Positions 12,835-22,268 of a stretch of 32,092 bases of DNA are shown here, in pieces. Under the pieces are notes generated by a model. The model worked only from the letters and a program-made list of their open reading frames with translations. It was not told the origin of the DNA and ran no database searches. The DNA is from a virus, in the IMG/VR virus record IMGVR_UViG_3300042465_003391, positions 1 through 32,092 of that record. The stretch is one strand, 5' to 3'. Within the stretch, counting starts at the first letter, position 1, and each line of letters opens with the position of its first letter. Made by a program: the position numbers and the translations under genes.

Positions 12835-13365
12835 TTAGTAAGTTGTATTATTATAAACTTTTAAATGCAAATCAATTAAATCACTTCCAGAGCTTGTTAC
12901 ATCGTCTAATGAAAACTGGAAGGTTGTAGTTGTCAAAGGTTTAAATACTACGCTTAACGCATTGTTATCAACTAACATATCACCGCTTGTTGATTCCAAA
13001 GTAAAAAATACACTGTAACTTGTTGTAGGCATTGCATTTGTAAGTGTAACGGTGTATGTATTACCATTTGATCCAACAGCATTTAAAATACAACTTGAAA
13101 TATTGCCCTGTGTTGCACTACTTGCCCCAACTGTTCCAGATCCAATGTTTATACTTTTAACAACTCCACTATTAAGCGCCAATACAGCCTGTATATCTGT
13201 AATTGTATCATTTAATGCACCTATAACAGCTGTCAATGTATCTACATTATCAAACAAAGTATCTGTTATTTCTTGTTCTACATCTGCGTGTTCTACTTTT
13301 ACTACTTTGGGAGTCTTATTTCTAATGTTATCATTAATAAGTTCCGTTAATTCTGCTTGTGTCAT
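12835..13365 (-). CDS. Baseplate or short fibre protein, 176 aa
   Basis: Residues 1-70 are helical and could form a trimeric coiled coil (MTQAELTELINDNIRNK, then TLTAVIGALNDTITDIQAVL). Residues 80-176 form a beta sandwich rich in Ser and Thr with TYTVTLTNAMPTTSYSVFF. This helical stalk plus beta head is the normal shape of short phage fibres. It lies between the tail-tip proteins and the long fibre, 2 bases before the fibre start, so it may join fibre to baseplate. Confidence 0.72.
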   Translation of the reverse strand: MTQAELTELINDNIRNKTPKVVKVEHADVEQEITDTLFDNVDTLTAVIGALNDTITDIQAVLALNSGVVKSINIGSGTVGASSATQGNISSCILNAVGSNGNTYTVTLTNAMPTTSYSVFFTLESTSGDMLVDNNALSVVFKPLTTTTFQFSLDDVTSSGSDLIDLHLKVYNNTTY

Positions 13366-13369
13366 ATCT

Positions 13370-14515
13370 TTATATTAAATAATCAATTGAGTAATCTGAA
13401 TCCGAATAATCACCAACAACAATATTGAAAGTCCATGAATAAAAATCTGTTGTTTGTAAAGTTGAGGAAAATAAACCTTTTGGAATTTCAACCGTATAAC
13501 TTCCAATTGCTGGTGTGAATGCGCTTGTATCTATATTATAATATATACCATCAAAAGTTAAATCTAAATAATCATAAGAAAATAAAATATTTCCATCGCC
13601 ATCTTTTAAATTAATTAGTGATGCTATTGGATTTAAAGTTACTGGTTTATTTAAAGAAAATGAAATTTCATTAAAAAACTCGTATAAACTTATCTGGCCA
13701 ACAGGATTATTTTCTATAATTTTTAATCCTTCATAAATTTGATAATCAAAATTAAAAGGGTCGCTGTTGTTTATGTATGCAGAAAATTCTCCTTCTGATA
13801 AATTAGAATAGCCTAAGCGTTCCGACCCTTTTACATTTGTTTTGTTAGTCATTCTCAATCCATCAATATAAATAATATCGTGAATTAATAATATATTTAT
13901 CCTTCTGAATACAAAAGGATTTATATTTACAAATTTATATTGGCTTAATTCTTTAAATAATGCCCTTGTACTGATTGTATTACCTTTGCTTATCTGATAG
14001 TAGTCTTTTACTTCTGTTTCACTATCCAAACGATCAAAAAAGCATCTTAACCTTATTGATTGATAAAAATCAACTATATTATAAGATATTCCATGAAAAT
14101 AATCATTTGATTTATAGTCAAAACGTGTGGTTTGTTCTTCAGCTTCCTCTGTTATTAATATTTCATTTGAATACCAAATATCAGAACCAGTTGTTTTAAC
14201 AAATTTTAATCTAACAGGTTGAAATCCAAAATCAACAGTAAGAAAATTTAATTCAAATGCTATCTGGTGAACTCCATTAATATCAGTAAACTCAAATATA
14301 GATACATTTGTGGTTATGTCAGCCAATTCCGTATTATCACAGTCAACAACAAAAACGGAAAAGTCATTGTCAAATGCAATTCCGTCAGCGTTGTTACTTA
14401 TTTGCAAATAACTTTCAGAAGGTAATAACTGAACGCAATCTGAATAGTTAATTTGTGAAATTTTTGGATTTTCACTATCTTGTATTTTCGATAATTTTAT
14501 AAAACTATAATCCAT
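13370..14515 (-). CDS. Tail tip / baseplate protein, 381 aa
   Basis: The 381-aa product is beta-rich throughout, with many aromatic and Asp/Asn residues (for example FSVFVVDCDN, IDYLI at the end), and has no membrane segment or enzyme motif. It overlaps the 874-aa tail protein by 11 bases and precedes the short fibre protein. Genes in this place after the tape measure and hub usually encode distal baseplate or fibre-holding proteins. Its strand-rich repeats, including a VEIPKGLFSS segment late in the chain, could be immunoglobulin-like domains. The assignment rests on position. Confidence 0.72.
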   Translation of the reverse strand: MDYSFIKLSKIQDSENPKISQINYSDCVQLLPSESYLQISNNADGIAFDNDFSVFVVDCDNTELADITTNVSIFEFTDINGVHQIAFELNFLTVDFGFQPVRLKFVKTTGSDIWYSNEILITEEAEEQTTRFDYKSNDYFHGISYNIVDFYQSIRLRCFFDRLDSETEVKDYYQISKGNTISTRALFKELSQYKFVNINPFVFRRINILLIHDIIYIDGLRMTNKTNVKGSERLGYSNLSEGEFSAYINNSDPFNFDYQIYEGLKIIENNPVGQISLYEFFNEISFSLNKPVTLNPIASLINLKDGDGNILFSYDYLDLTFDGIYYNIDTSAFTPAIGSYTVEIPKGLFSSTLQTTDFYSWTFNIVVGDYSDSDYSIDYLI

Positions 14516-17129
14516 TTATTGCATCTGCTAAATTAACTGCATTTGTATATGCTACACCATTAACCTTAACTTTTTCTATCCTTGTGGGATTAATTAACGG
14601 TACACTATTGAAATCGTACAAAGTTACAAAAAAACCATCAATTTTAAACCAGTTACGTTTTAATATTATTGAATCATAGCCAACCTCGTTAATATTGATT
14701 AATTCAGTACCTATTGTATCAATAGTTACAAAGTCGCTTTCATTTCTTTGCTCACCTTCGATTTTTAATAAATTAGTTACCCATTCATAATCCAATTTAG
14801 TTGGATGTATTTTTAAAACCCTGTTATTAGTGTCAACAACCCTAATAAATCCTTTTTGAGTGGCTAAATTATCGAGTAAAGTTTTAACCGTTTCAAATTC
14901 GGCCACAACTTTTGTTTTATAAAACATTGGTGATAAAATTGCATCGCTTAAATCAGTTACATTAATATTGCCACCCTCAACAGTTGATGCCGTTTCTGGT
15001 CCGTATTTTGTTGAAAGTAAACCGTTATTTTTAAAGAAGGTATTTTGTATTATTCCACTTGGTTTGTATTTCGATGCTGTCTTTAAATAACTGCTCCAAT
15101 ACTTCATATTTCTTTTAATTGAATACCTTAAATTACTATAATTGTCGCCACTTGACAAATTAAGTATTTCAGTGAAACCCTGACTTGTTCTATTTACATA
15201 AGATACATTATTAAGCGGAAATTCTGTTTTAATAAACCCATCACCTTCAAAACTTGGTGAAAATCCAATAGGTGTTAAAAATACACTTGTTTCATTTATT
15301 GAAAATACTGTATAATTACCTATATTTTCACCGTCAACAATATCAAAATCAGAACCAACAACAAAACCTAACAAAGTCCAATTAAAAGGAATTGCAGCAC
15401 CGTTTAAAGTATTATTTAATATTTCTAGTTTACCATCGTTTAACCTCATTAATAAAAAAGAAATAAAACCACCCATTGAACCATTTGGCAATGGATAAAC
15501 ATCTATTAAAAATATTTTATCATCATTATCCAAAGAAGTTGTTTCTTTTGTATTTATTCCTTGACGCCTTGCGCTTTCAATACTAAACGGATCACGAATT
15601 TGATTTACTTCTATTTTTTTATTATTTTCAACGAGTTTATTTGGCATTAAAAATTGCGCATCCGTATGAATACTATCAATTGTGTTAGTTTCATCTCTAT
15701 TTTGTTCGTAAGTCTTATAAGAATAATTGAAAGCGTTAATAGTATATCTGTCATTGAAATTTGTATTAAATTCTGTATCTGGTGCTTGTAAATATCCACC
15801 CAAATCAACATTATTATAAAAGTCATTATATTGCCCTATAAAGACATTATTTTGGTTTATTTGATAGTCTGCATTAACTTCCTGTAAACCTTCGGTTAAA
15901 TCCTTAAAACTAACGTAAAACGGCCTGTCTATAAATTGCCTGATTAATTTACCATTAAACGCAAATTGTTCGTAAAATTCACCATCAACATCAAATTTTG
16001 GCGCATCAACTGATAACCCTGAAATTGATTTTATATTTTGTTTAAATAGATCAATGTATCTAATTCCTTTTATAATACTATCGATTGCAGTTGAAGTGGC
16101 TTCTATTGTTACGCTTTCACAATTAAAATCAATTGTAACTGCGTCAACTGGTGTTCCCGCTGGTGTTGAATATAAATTGAAAACTTGTAAATTAATCCAA
16201 ACTTTTGAGTTTGAAACTAAAAAAGGTATATTAATAGTATAATCTTGATTTGTTATATTAAAACTATTTAAATCAAATGGCGTAATAATATCAATATATT
16301 CGTAATTTCCAGCTACATAAGAAGTTCCATAATATAATCTGAAATAAAATTTTGTAAAAAATGCACTTTGTGCAATTGCATTTAAATTTAAGTTTTTAAT
16401 CTTAATGTTTATATTTGTTAAATTTGCTGCTGCTCTTATAATTGTTGATTCATCCCTTAAGGTTTCATAAACTGGATCACCTGACAATGAAGGAACATAC
16501 TCTTTGTGGAATAATGGTGAAAACGAGTTTTCTATTGCAAATTTATTTAAATTTCCAGTTATGTTCATTAAAACTGCATCCTGACCGTATAAAGGTTGGT
16601 AAAAAGAATTTTCAACATAACTTCCCCACTCACTTACCTGAAATAATGGCTTTGCCTTTAATAGTATATTTTCAGTTGTTAACGGTGTAATTGTGTTTAA
16701 ATCCAAATCCTTATCACTAAATACATCAACATTAATATCACTTCGCCTATTTATTATTGCCCTGTTATTTTCCTGAATTACTTTACATTCAAAATAAGTA
16801 AGTAAGTCAGTCTTTGCCATTTGAAAATCTAACAATCCAACAGTAAAAGTTACACCGTTTTTCTTCAATATAAATTCAACCTCACTTTCAAAACCATAAG
16901 TTTTATAATAATCCAATAAGTTAAATAAACCCATTGTTAAACCATTATCAAAAATGCCATCATAAAACTCCAGACTGACTTCCTCATTTCCGTAGCTTAT
17001 ATCCCTTCCGTATCTGGTTTTATCCTGTTCAACTGTGAAACTTGCACCATCGAATTTAACAGGCTCGGTTATTTCAATCAAGCCTGTTGCATCATTCTTA
17101 AAGTTTAAATAAAATGTAAAGTTTTCCAT
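14505..17129 (-). CDS. Large tail-associated (tip/hub) structural protein, 874 aa
   Basis: The 874-aa protein follows the tape measure with a one-base overlap, which is the place of distal-tail and hub (Tal-like) proteins. Its N-terminal 150 residues (MENFTFYLNFKNDATGL, SFTVEQDKTRYGRDISYGNE) are beta-rich and resemble the ring-forming end of tail-tip proteins in Bacteroidetes phages. The middle is mixed alpha/beta, and the C-terminus ends in a beta domain. No lysozyme or peptidase motif was seen, so a wall-cutting activity is not supported. Confidence 0.8.
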   Translation of the reverse strand: MENFTFYLNFKNDATGLIEITEPVKFDGASFTVEQDKTRYGRDISYGNEEVSLEFYDGIFDNGLTMGLFNLLDYYKTYGFESEVEFILKKNGVTFTVGLLDFQMAKTDLLTYFECKVIQENNRAIINRRSDINVDVFSDKDLDLNTITPLTTENILLKAKPLFQVSEWGSYVENSFYQPLYGQDAVLMNITGNLNKFAIENSFSPLFHKEYVPSLSGDPVYETLRDESTIIRAAANLTNINIKIKNLNLNAIAQSAFFTKFYFRLYYGTSYVAGNYEYIDIITPFDLNSFNITNQDYTINIPFLVSNSKVWINLQVFNLYSTPAGTPVDAVTIDFNCESVTIEATSTAIDSIIKGIRYIDLFKQNIKSISGLSVDAPKFDVDGEFYEQFAFNGKLIRQFIDRPFYVSFKDLTEGLQEVNADYQINQNNVFIGQYNDFYNNVDLGGYLQAPDTEFNTNFNDRYTINAFNYSYKTYEQNRDETNTIDSIHTDAQFLMPNKLVENNKKIEVNQIRDPFSIESARRQGINTKETTSLDNDDKIFLIDVYPLPNGSMGGFISFLLMRLNDGKLEILNNTLNGAAIPFNWTLLGFVVGSDFDIVDGENIGNYTVFSINETSVFLTPIGFSPSFEGDGFIKTEFPLNNVSYVNRTSQGFTEILNLSSGDNYSNLRYSIKRNMKYWSSYLKTASKYKPSGIIQNTFFKNNGLLSTKYGPETASTVEGGNINVTDLSDAILSPMFYKTKVVAEFETVKTLLDNLATQKGFIRVVDTNNRVLKIHPTKLDYEWVTNLLKIEGEQRNESDFVTIDTIGTELININEVGYDSIILKRNWFKIDGFFVTLYDFNSVPLINPTRIEKVKVNGVAYTNAVNLADAINGL

Positions 17130-19759
17130 TATACTATCCTTCCTTTTGTTGTTAGTCTGCTATTTAAAACTTCTCTTGTTCTGCCGTTTGAACTAATCAT
17201 TTTCTTAAATCCGTTTTCATTTATATTAATTGCCACTTCGTTAGAACCGCTGTATTTTCTAAAAACACTTTCAAGATCCTCTTTATTTATTCCGTTTGTT
17301 TGGTTTGTTTGCAAAGGTGAAATATTGTTTTTCAAAAGTAGGTTATTAATTTGTTTGCTCCATTGATCAGGTGTAAAAATCTGCGTTCCTTTTGGCGCAT
17401 CTACAACTTTATTTCTTCCCTTAAACTGTCTAATTTTTCCATCTGGTGTTACTACTGTTTCCTGATATTTTGAACCCTTAGCATCATTGATTAACATCCT
17501 ACCACCTTCGTGAACCCCACCTTCTGCAAATGCTGGAATTTCTTGTGATGCAACCATTGCCAACTGTGCAGCTCCAATTGCACCAACTATCAAAGATAAC
17601 GGAATGCCAGCGAATCCTGTTTTCCCTAATGTAGCAACAATAGCCTGTGCAGTATTAACGGCTATATTAAATAAAGCCTGTCTTTTTTCACTTTCAGCTT
17701 GTCGCCTTTGTATTGATTTTCTTCGTTCTTCGTATTGACGCTCTATTTCAGCTTTTGCAGTTGCACTACTTCCAGCAAATGCAATTGAAATATTCTTTTG
17801 TTGTTCTAAACGTGCATATTCAGCATTAAAACGAGCTTCACTTTGTTTCATTAATGTATTAGTCAATTCCTGACCTATTTCCATCATCGCTACGGCAGTA
17901 ACTTTCCAATTATCACCAAAGCCTTCAATCTCTTTATTTAATACCTTAAATAGTGTTGGCATGCCGCTTTGACTTCCAAACTGATCATAAAAACCTTGTA
18001 AATATTGGCTTGTTTGTTCTAAACTTTCTTTTGTTGCTATTGGCAATTTTGCAATTTCATCTTTGCCACCAGTTACCATTCCAGCCATATTTAACCTTTC
18101 ACCACCTCTTAAGTATAATAAACTTGCATTTAATAACTCTAATTGTGCGTTATACGATTCATATTCCTGCGTAGTTGTTGCAACGGATGATCTTAATTTT
18201 TCCAAACGTGAAATTTCAGAAAGAAAATATTCTTCAGTTCCTCTGTTTATTTCTTTGTCAACTTTTAATTTGTCTTTTTTTGCAGTACTATTCTTTTTAG
18301 TTTCTTTTGTATCCTCTCGTACAACATCCAAATATTTAGCATTTTCATTGTATTGTTTTAAATAAAAAGCAATACTCTCCTGAATAGTTTTATTTTTAGA
18401 TTTATATTGATCTTTCAAAGTTCCCTCTAAATAAAACAACCTTCCAAGTTCTAATTTAATTTTTTCGTATTGTTCAATTAGTTTTTTATTTTCAGAAAAT
18501 GGATCTAATGTTTGAAGTTCTTCACCTAATTTTTTACGTTTTGTTTCAACATCTAAAAGTTTATCTGAAAGCCATTTTTCATTTTTTAAATTATTGGTTA
18601 TTTCATCTTGAATAGCTTGCTGTGAACTTAAAGCAATTCCACGTTTTACCAAAGCATCATTTAATTTTAATTCAGCGTCAGCAGTATCACCAGCTAAAAT
18701 TTGTTCCTTTGATAAATTACTTAAATATTCTGGATACCTTGTTTGTAATTCATTAACCGCTTTTATTCTTTCGGAATAACTCAAAGTTACATTTTTAGCA
18801 TTTTCAAAAAGTACTTGCGAACGTGAAATTTCAACACTTTGTGCTTGTGCTAATCTTTCACGTGCTTTATCTTCTGCTTGTGCTTTGTCTTCAACTGCCT
18901 TTTTTTCCTTTTCTAATGCTTCTTTTCTGGCTTTTGATCCTGATATACTGTCCCAAATTTGCGCACCGTAAACAGTAAGCAAAGTAACTCCAATACTTAA
19001 TGCCGTTCCTAAACTAAAAACAGAAGCTGCAAGTTGTTTAAATACTGATTGAGTTGGTTGCCCTTGTGCCTGTAATTCTTTATTTTGCTTAATAATCCCA
19101 CCAACTGCATCAAAGAAAATAGGTAAGTTATTCGAAATTGCCATAAATCCAGTTTGTACGGAATTTGCAAAAGCTGGCATTTCACGGCTTAATTGATTGA
19201 TTGAGTTGCTTAATGGATTAAATGCTCCAGCATAGTTACCAACATTTCTCTGGTATTTACCCATTTGACCATCAACAGCTTTTAATGCTCTGTCATAGTC
19301 TTGAATTCTTTTGCCTAATCTTTCTAAACTTTTTGTTTCATCATCTGTTAATTGGCTTCCTAATTCCTTTCTAATAGCTAAATCTTTATAAGTTTTTTGC
19401 AATAAATTCATACTATTTTGAATTTTATTGTAAACTGATTCGGATGCTTTTAGTTTGGCTTCTTCTTTTTGTAATTGTGCAGTATATTTATCAAAGGCTT
19501 TTTCCCTTGTTTGTTGTAGTCTTATTTCTGCAAGTCTGTTCCTTTCAATTTGTTTTTCTAATTGAGCTTGTATTTTTGCCTGATCCTTTATTTTTTCGTT
19601 TAAATCCGTTACGCTTTTAGGTGATTGACCACCATTAAATGAAAGTTGCAATTTTGAAATCGCCACTACTTCTTCATGTGTTTTGGTCAATGATTTATAT
19701 AATGCATCAAGTCCAGCTTGTGCCTCTTTACTTACTATTAAATCAATACTATTTGCCAT
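17129..19759 (-). CDS. Tail tape measure protein, 876 aa
   Basis: The chain has long coiled coils (about residues 50-180 and 270-500) rich in Gln, Lys and Glu. Hydrophobic spans lie near 245-270 (FSLGTALSIGVTLLTVYGAQIW) and 720-745 (GIPLSLIVGAIGAAQLAMVA). A Gly-rich loop, AEGGVHEGGRMLI, follows, as commonly seen near the end of tape measures. The protein sets tail length and may help DNA cross the inner membrane. By the usual 0.15 nm per residue rule the tail would be about 130 nm. It overlaps the gene before it by 11 bases and the next by one. Confidence 0.9.
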   Translation of the reverse strand: MANSIDLIVSKEAQAGLDALYKSLTKTHEEVVAISKLQLSFNGGQSPKSVTDLNEKIKDQAKIQAQLEKQIERNRLAEIRLQQTREKAFDKYTAQLQKEEAKLKASESVYNKIQNSMNLLQKTYKDLAIRKELGSQLTDDETKSLERLGKRIQDYDRALKAVDGQMGKYQRNVGNYAGAFNPLSNSINQLSREMPAFANSVQTGFMAISNNLPIFFDAVGGIIKQNKELQAQGQPTQSVFKQLAASVFSLGTALSIGVTLLTVYGAQIWDSISGSKARKEALEKEKKAVEDKAQAEDKARERLAQAQSVEISRSQVLFENAKNVTLSYSERIKAVNELQTRYPEYLSNLSKEQILAGDTADAELKLNDALVKRGIALSSQQAIQDEITNNLKNEKWLSDKLLDVETKRKKLGEELQTLDPFSENKKLIEQYEKIKLELGRLFYLEGTLKDQYKSKNKTIQESIAFYLKQYNENAKYLDVVREDTKETKKNSTAKKDKLKVDKEINRGTEEYFLSEISRLEKLRSSVATTTQEYESYNAQLELLNASLLYLRGGERLNMAGMVTGGKDEIAKLPIATKESLEQTSQYLQGFYDQFGSQSGMPTLFKVLNKEIEGFGDNWKVTAVAMMEIGQELTNTLMKQSEARFNAEYARLEQQKNISIAFAGSSATAKAEIERQYEERRKSIQRRQAESEKRQALFNIAVNTAQAIVATLGKTGFAGIPLSLIVGAIGAAQLAMVASQEIPAFAEGGVHEGGRMLINDAKGSKYQETVVTPDGKIRQFKGRNKVVDAPKGTQIFTPDQWSKQINNLLLKNNISPLQTNQTNGINKEDLESVFRKYSGSNEVAININENGFKKMISSNGRTREVLNSRLTTKGRIV

Positions 19760-20378
19760 TCTTTTGTGATTTTATTGTTTTTTCAGCTTGTTTTTGGAAT
19801 TCAATCCATTCTTTTACCGTAATTTCTTTTGCATCTAATTTGTACTTTAATTCTAAAATACGACTAACTGAAATTAATTGGCTTTCTATACTTTGGCTTT
19901 CTTGTTGGTCATCTTTTTTAAGTTCTAATTGTAGTATCTCAATTTGTGTTTTAACATTCTGCAATCTTTGGTTAATGCTTTCAAGTTGTGAAAATATATC
20001 TTTTGCCCTATCAATTCTGTAATGCCATTTTTCTAATTCCCAAGTCAAAGCGTGAAACATATCTAAATTTAAACCCTTATCGTAATTGTATAATGATTTT
20101 AATATTAATGTAACGCAATTATACTTTCCTTCTAATTTCAATAATTTATAAATCTTTGAGAATCTTTGGTATACTGCATTATTTTGAGTTAATTCTAAAT
20201 ACTCAACAAAGAAATCATTCATTACACTATCTAACCCTTTTACCTCTTTTAATTCCTTTGTAAAGTATTTTAAATCATTTGTTTCAAGATACTTTTGAAA
20301 GTTCCAGAGTGGCATTTCATCGCACTTTTTATAAATATTGACGGATGTATTTATCCAATTCAGGTTTAATAATTTCAT
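19749..20378 (-). CDS. Tail assembly chaperone-like protein, 209 aa
   Basis: The 209-aa product begins with a WINTSVNIYKKCDEMPLWNFQKYL segment, which recalls Bacteroidetes phage tail-assembly proteins, has a globular helical middle, and ends in a long coiled coil (about residues 125-205, Gln/Leu/Lys-rich). It lies directly before the tape measure, the usual site of gpG/gpGT-type chaperones. It overlaps the 146-aa gene by 50 bases. If residue 22 (Met) were the start, there would be a small gap instead. No slippery sequence for frameshifting was recognised. Confidence 0.7.
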   Translation of the reverse strand: MKLLNLNWINTSVNIYKKCDEMPLWNFQKYLETNDLKYFTKELKEVKGLDSVMNDFFVEYLELTQNNAVYQRFSKIYKLLKLEGKYNCVTLILKSLYNYDKGLNLDMFHALTWELEKWHYRIDRAKDIFSQLESINQRLQNVKTQIEILQLELKKDDQQESQSIESQLISVSRILELKYKLDAKEITVKEWIEFQKQAEKTIKSQKNGK

Positions 20379-20769
20379 AATTTAGTTTTTGTTGATTATC
20401 GTAATTCAATCCAAAAATATTTTGACCATATTTTCCAATCAAATCAGGTGTTTTTCTATCGTTTGAGTTAAAAGTAAGTATTAAATTGTCTTTGTCTACT
20501 GTTAAATAAAAGCCATCATAAAAGGCTCCTGAATAGTTCAAAGTTGTTCTGTCATATGGCTGCCCCAACAATTGTTTTATCTGGACCGTAAAAAATGCAT
20601 AAGGTTTTAAGTCTAATCCTAAACTATCCTCACCTTTTGCATACAATTGAGCCTGTCTGTTTAAGTCTATTATTTCGGCTTTATTTCTGTTAATTATACC
20701 CTCTGTTTGTTGAGGAATATTATCCCTAACATTTTTAACGAAGTCCATATAATCTTTTACAGTTCTCAT
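20329..20769 (-). CDS. Tail-region structural or assembly protein, 146 aa
   Basis: The best start is ATG 20769 (MRTVKDYMDFVKNVR). A frame reaching 20796 would run into the terminator stem and is unlikely. The 146-aa product is mixed alpha/beta, with QAQLYAKGEDSLG, YDRTTLNYSGAFYDGFYL and GKYGQNIFGLN motifs seen in small tail or neck proteins of Bacteroidetes phages. It lies between the major tail protein and the chaperone-like gene. Whether it is a tail terminator, completion or chaperone protein is unclear. A TACTTTTG box lies 4 bases upstream of the ATG. Confidence 0.72.
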   Translation of the reverse strand: MRTVKDYMDFVKNVRDNIPQQTEGIINRNKAEIIDLNRQAQLYAKGEDSLGLDLKPYAFFTVQIKQLLGQPYDRTTLNYSGAFYDGFYLTVDKDNLILTFNSNDRKTPDLIGKYGQNIFGLNYDNQQKLNYEIIKPELDKYIRQYL

Positions 20770-20782
20770 AATACAAAAGTAC

Positions 20783-20812
20783 AAAAAAAAGCGCACCTAT
20801 TATGATGCGCTT
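20783..20812 (-). terminator. Intrinsic terminator inside the late operon, after the major tail protein gene
   Basis: On the minus strand AAGCGCA pairs with TGCGCTT (GCGCA core at 20806-20810 and 20791-20795 on the plus-strand map) across a 10-base loop, followed by eight T (20783-20790). It lies 23 bases after the stop of the major tail protein gene. Partial termination here would give more tail-tube message than tape-measure message. Confidence 0.8.
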
Positions 20813-20835
20813 AATTCATTAACTCAAAACAAAAA

Positions 20836-21771
20836 TTATATTGCCGTTGTAGTTGCTACATTTGACTTATATAAAACACCATCTAAATTGATGATAGTTT
20901 TTAATAATGTAGTATCCCAAGTTTTTAGCGTTAATACTTTACCAGCAATAAATGCAGGAACAGTTAACGTGTATTTACCAGCTTCTGTTGTGCTTTCAAC
21001 TAATGTTGTGATTGTTGTAGTAACACCGTCAACAGTATAAAGTAAATCAGTCTTAAGTAATCCGCTTAATGATACTTGATGATTGTCAGCTAATGTTTTA
21101 ACAGTGAAAACAATAGAAGTTCCAGCAGTTGGAGCAGTCATTGTAAATACTGCATCGTTAACACCGTCTAAGTCTTCTTGTGCGTTGTAATCCAAGTTAT
21201 CAGCAGTAATCCAGCTTACACGCTCGTCAAACTCTAATCTGTTAACCATTTGAAAGGTTACTGATTGTGCAGATGCATCAGTACCGTTACTCATAGTGTA
21301 TTTACCATTTTCAAACATTCCAAGTGTGAAACCTTTGAACTCACCCGCTTTTGTTTGTGTGAAAATTGCATCACCTTTTGAATCAAACATGATCAAGTCA
21401 TATTGTCTGTTAGAAGACAAAGAAGTTAATGCTTTGTGAAAGTTTAAACCGTTGTCAAACATTACCATATACTCATATGGGTTTTTTCCAGCTACGATTT
21501 TCTCACCTGATCCTGCACGTGTGATAATTGTGTCTTCTGCTGTATTGTCAGTTAATTCAACAACTCCTTGCAAAATGATTAATTGCCCTTTTTGTTGCAA
21601 TTCTTGAATATAAGCCAATTCAAGTGAACGAGCTTCATCAAATTTAAGACCTCTTTCTAAAAGTCCTAATGTTGTAACTCTTTTGATATCCTGTTTGCAG
21701 TTTTTTAATCCAGTTCCTAAAACTTCCGATGCGCTGCAATTTACCGAGTTAACGATGTTAGTTAATGCCAT
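20836..21771 (-). CDS. Major tail (tube) protein, 311 aa
   Basis: The 311-aa protein has an N-terminal tube-like domain (residues 1-200). Its segments MALTNIVNSVNCSASEVLGTG, VELTDNTAEDTIITRAGSGE and MFDNGLNFHKALTSL resemble Bacteroidetes phage tail-tube proteins. A C-terminal Ig-like beta domain follows (about 210-311, with TAPTAGTSIVFTVKTL). Its place after the connector genes and before a strong terminator fits a highly expressed tube subunit. Codons here look more regular than in the small early genes. No other candidate for the tube is present. Confidence 0.82.
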   Translation of the reverse strand: MALTNIVNSVNCSASEVLGTGLKNCKQDIKRVTTLGLLERGLKFDEARSLELAYIQELQQKGQLIILQGVVELTDNTAEDTIITRAGSGEKIVAGKNPYEYMVMFDNGLNFHKALTSLSSNRQYDLIMFDSKGDAIFTQTKAGEFKGFTLGMFENGKYTMSNGTDASAQSVTFQMVNRLEFDERVSWITADNLDYNAQEDLDGVNDAVFTMTAPTAGTSIVFTVKTLADNHQVSLSGLLKTDLLYTVDGVTTTITTLVESTTEAGKYTLTVPAFIAGKVLTLKTWDTTLLKTIINLDGVLYKSNVATTTAI

Positions 21772-21773
21772 TT

Positions 21774-22268
21774 TTAATTAAAATTTATAGTTTTTAAACA
21801 ATTATCTTTGAAGTAAATATCCAAATCTAAAATAATCACATTCCAGTTGTCAATGGTTTTTGCATTTTTACCGTTATCTTCTGAATAGTTTGACCGTCTT
21901 TGTAATTTATATTTTCCTTCCTTTATTTCTGTTGTTGTACTTCGATCCAATGCTTTTAGTATATTTTCTGCAAGTGGATTTAATACATCATTAAATTCTG
22001 TTTCCCAGATTATAGGATTTGTATTTGTTTGGTGTACGGATTGTTTTGCAATAATTAGTTTTACAGATTTTTCAACTCCTTTTTTCGAAAAATTACCGTT
22101 TTCCTCATTTTCAACTAACCAGATTAACGGATACTTATTAGTTTGCTTTAATTGTGCTAAATACAAATTTAATGAATCCTGTGAACCCCAGTTAAATTTT
22201 GGTTGAAAACCTTGAATAGTTGGTAACTGTGCAAATAAATCCCGTAAATAATGCTCTACTACTATCAT
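21774..22268 (-). CDS. Tail terminator / completion protein, 164 aa
   Basis: The 164-aa product is alpha/beta: an N-terminal helix (MIVVEHYLRDLFAQLPTIQGF), then strands with YPLIWLVENEENG and VKLIIAKQSVHQ, and a late strand VIILDLDIYFKDNC. This pattern, with a short NPIIWETEFNDVLNPLAENIL helix, fits the small tail-terminator or minor tail proteins encoded between connector and tube genes. It overlaps the connector gene by 4 bases and lies 2 bases before the tube gene. Confidence 0.72.
   Translation of the reverse strand: MIVVEHYLRDLFAQLPTIQGFQPKFNWGSQDSLNLYLAQLKQTNKYPLIWLVENEENGNFSKKGVEKSVKLIIAKQSVHQTNTNPIIWETEFNDVLNPLAENILKALDRSTTTEIKEGKYKLQRRSNYSEDNGKNAKTIDNWNVIILDLDIYFKDNCLKTINFN

Noticed and set aside
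19639-20022. Plus-strand open frame of 127 codons
   Set aside because: It is antisense to the tape measure and chaperone-like genes, with a Cys/Leu/Ser-rich composition typical of shadow frames. Every supported gene is on the minus strand.
20770-20796. Longer start for the 146-aa tail gene
   Set aside because: It would place the start codon in the terminator stem and add a hydrophobic FFLYFC stretch without support.
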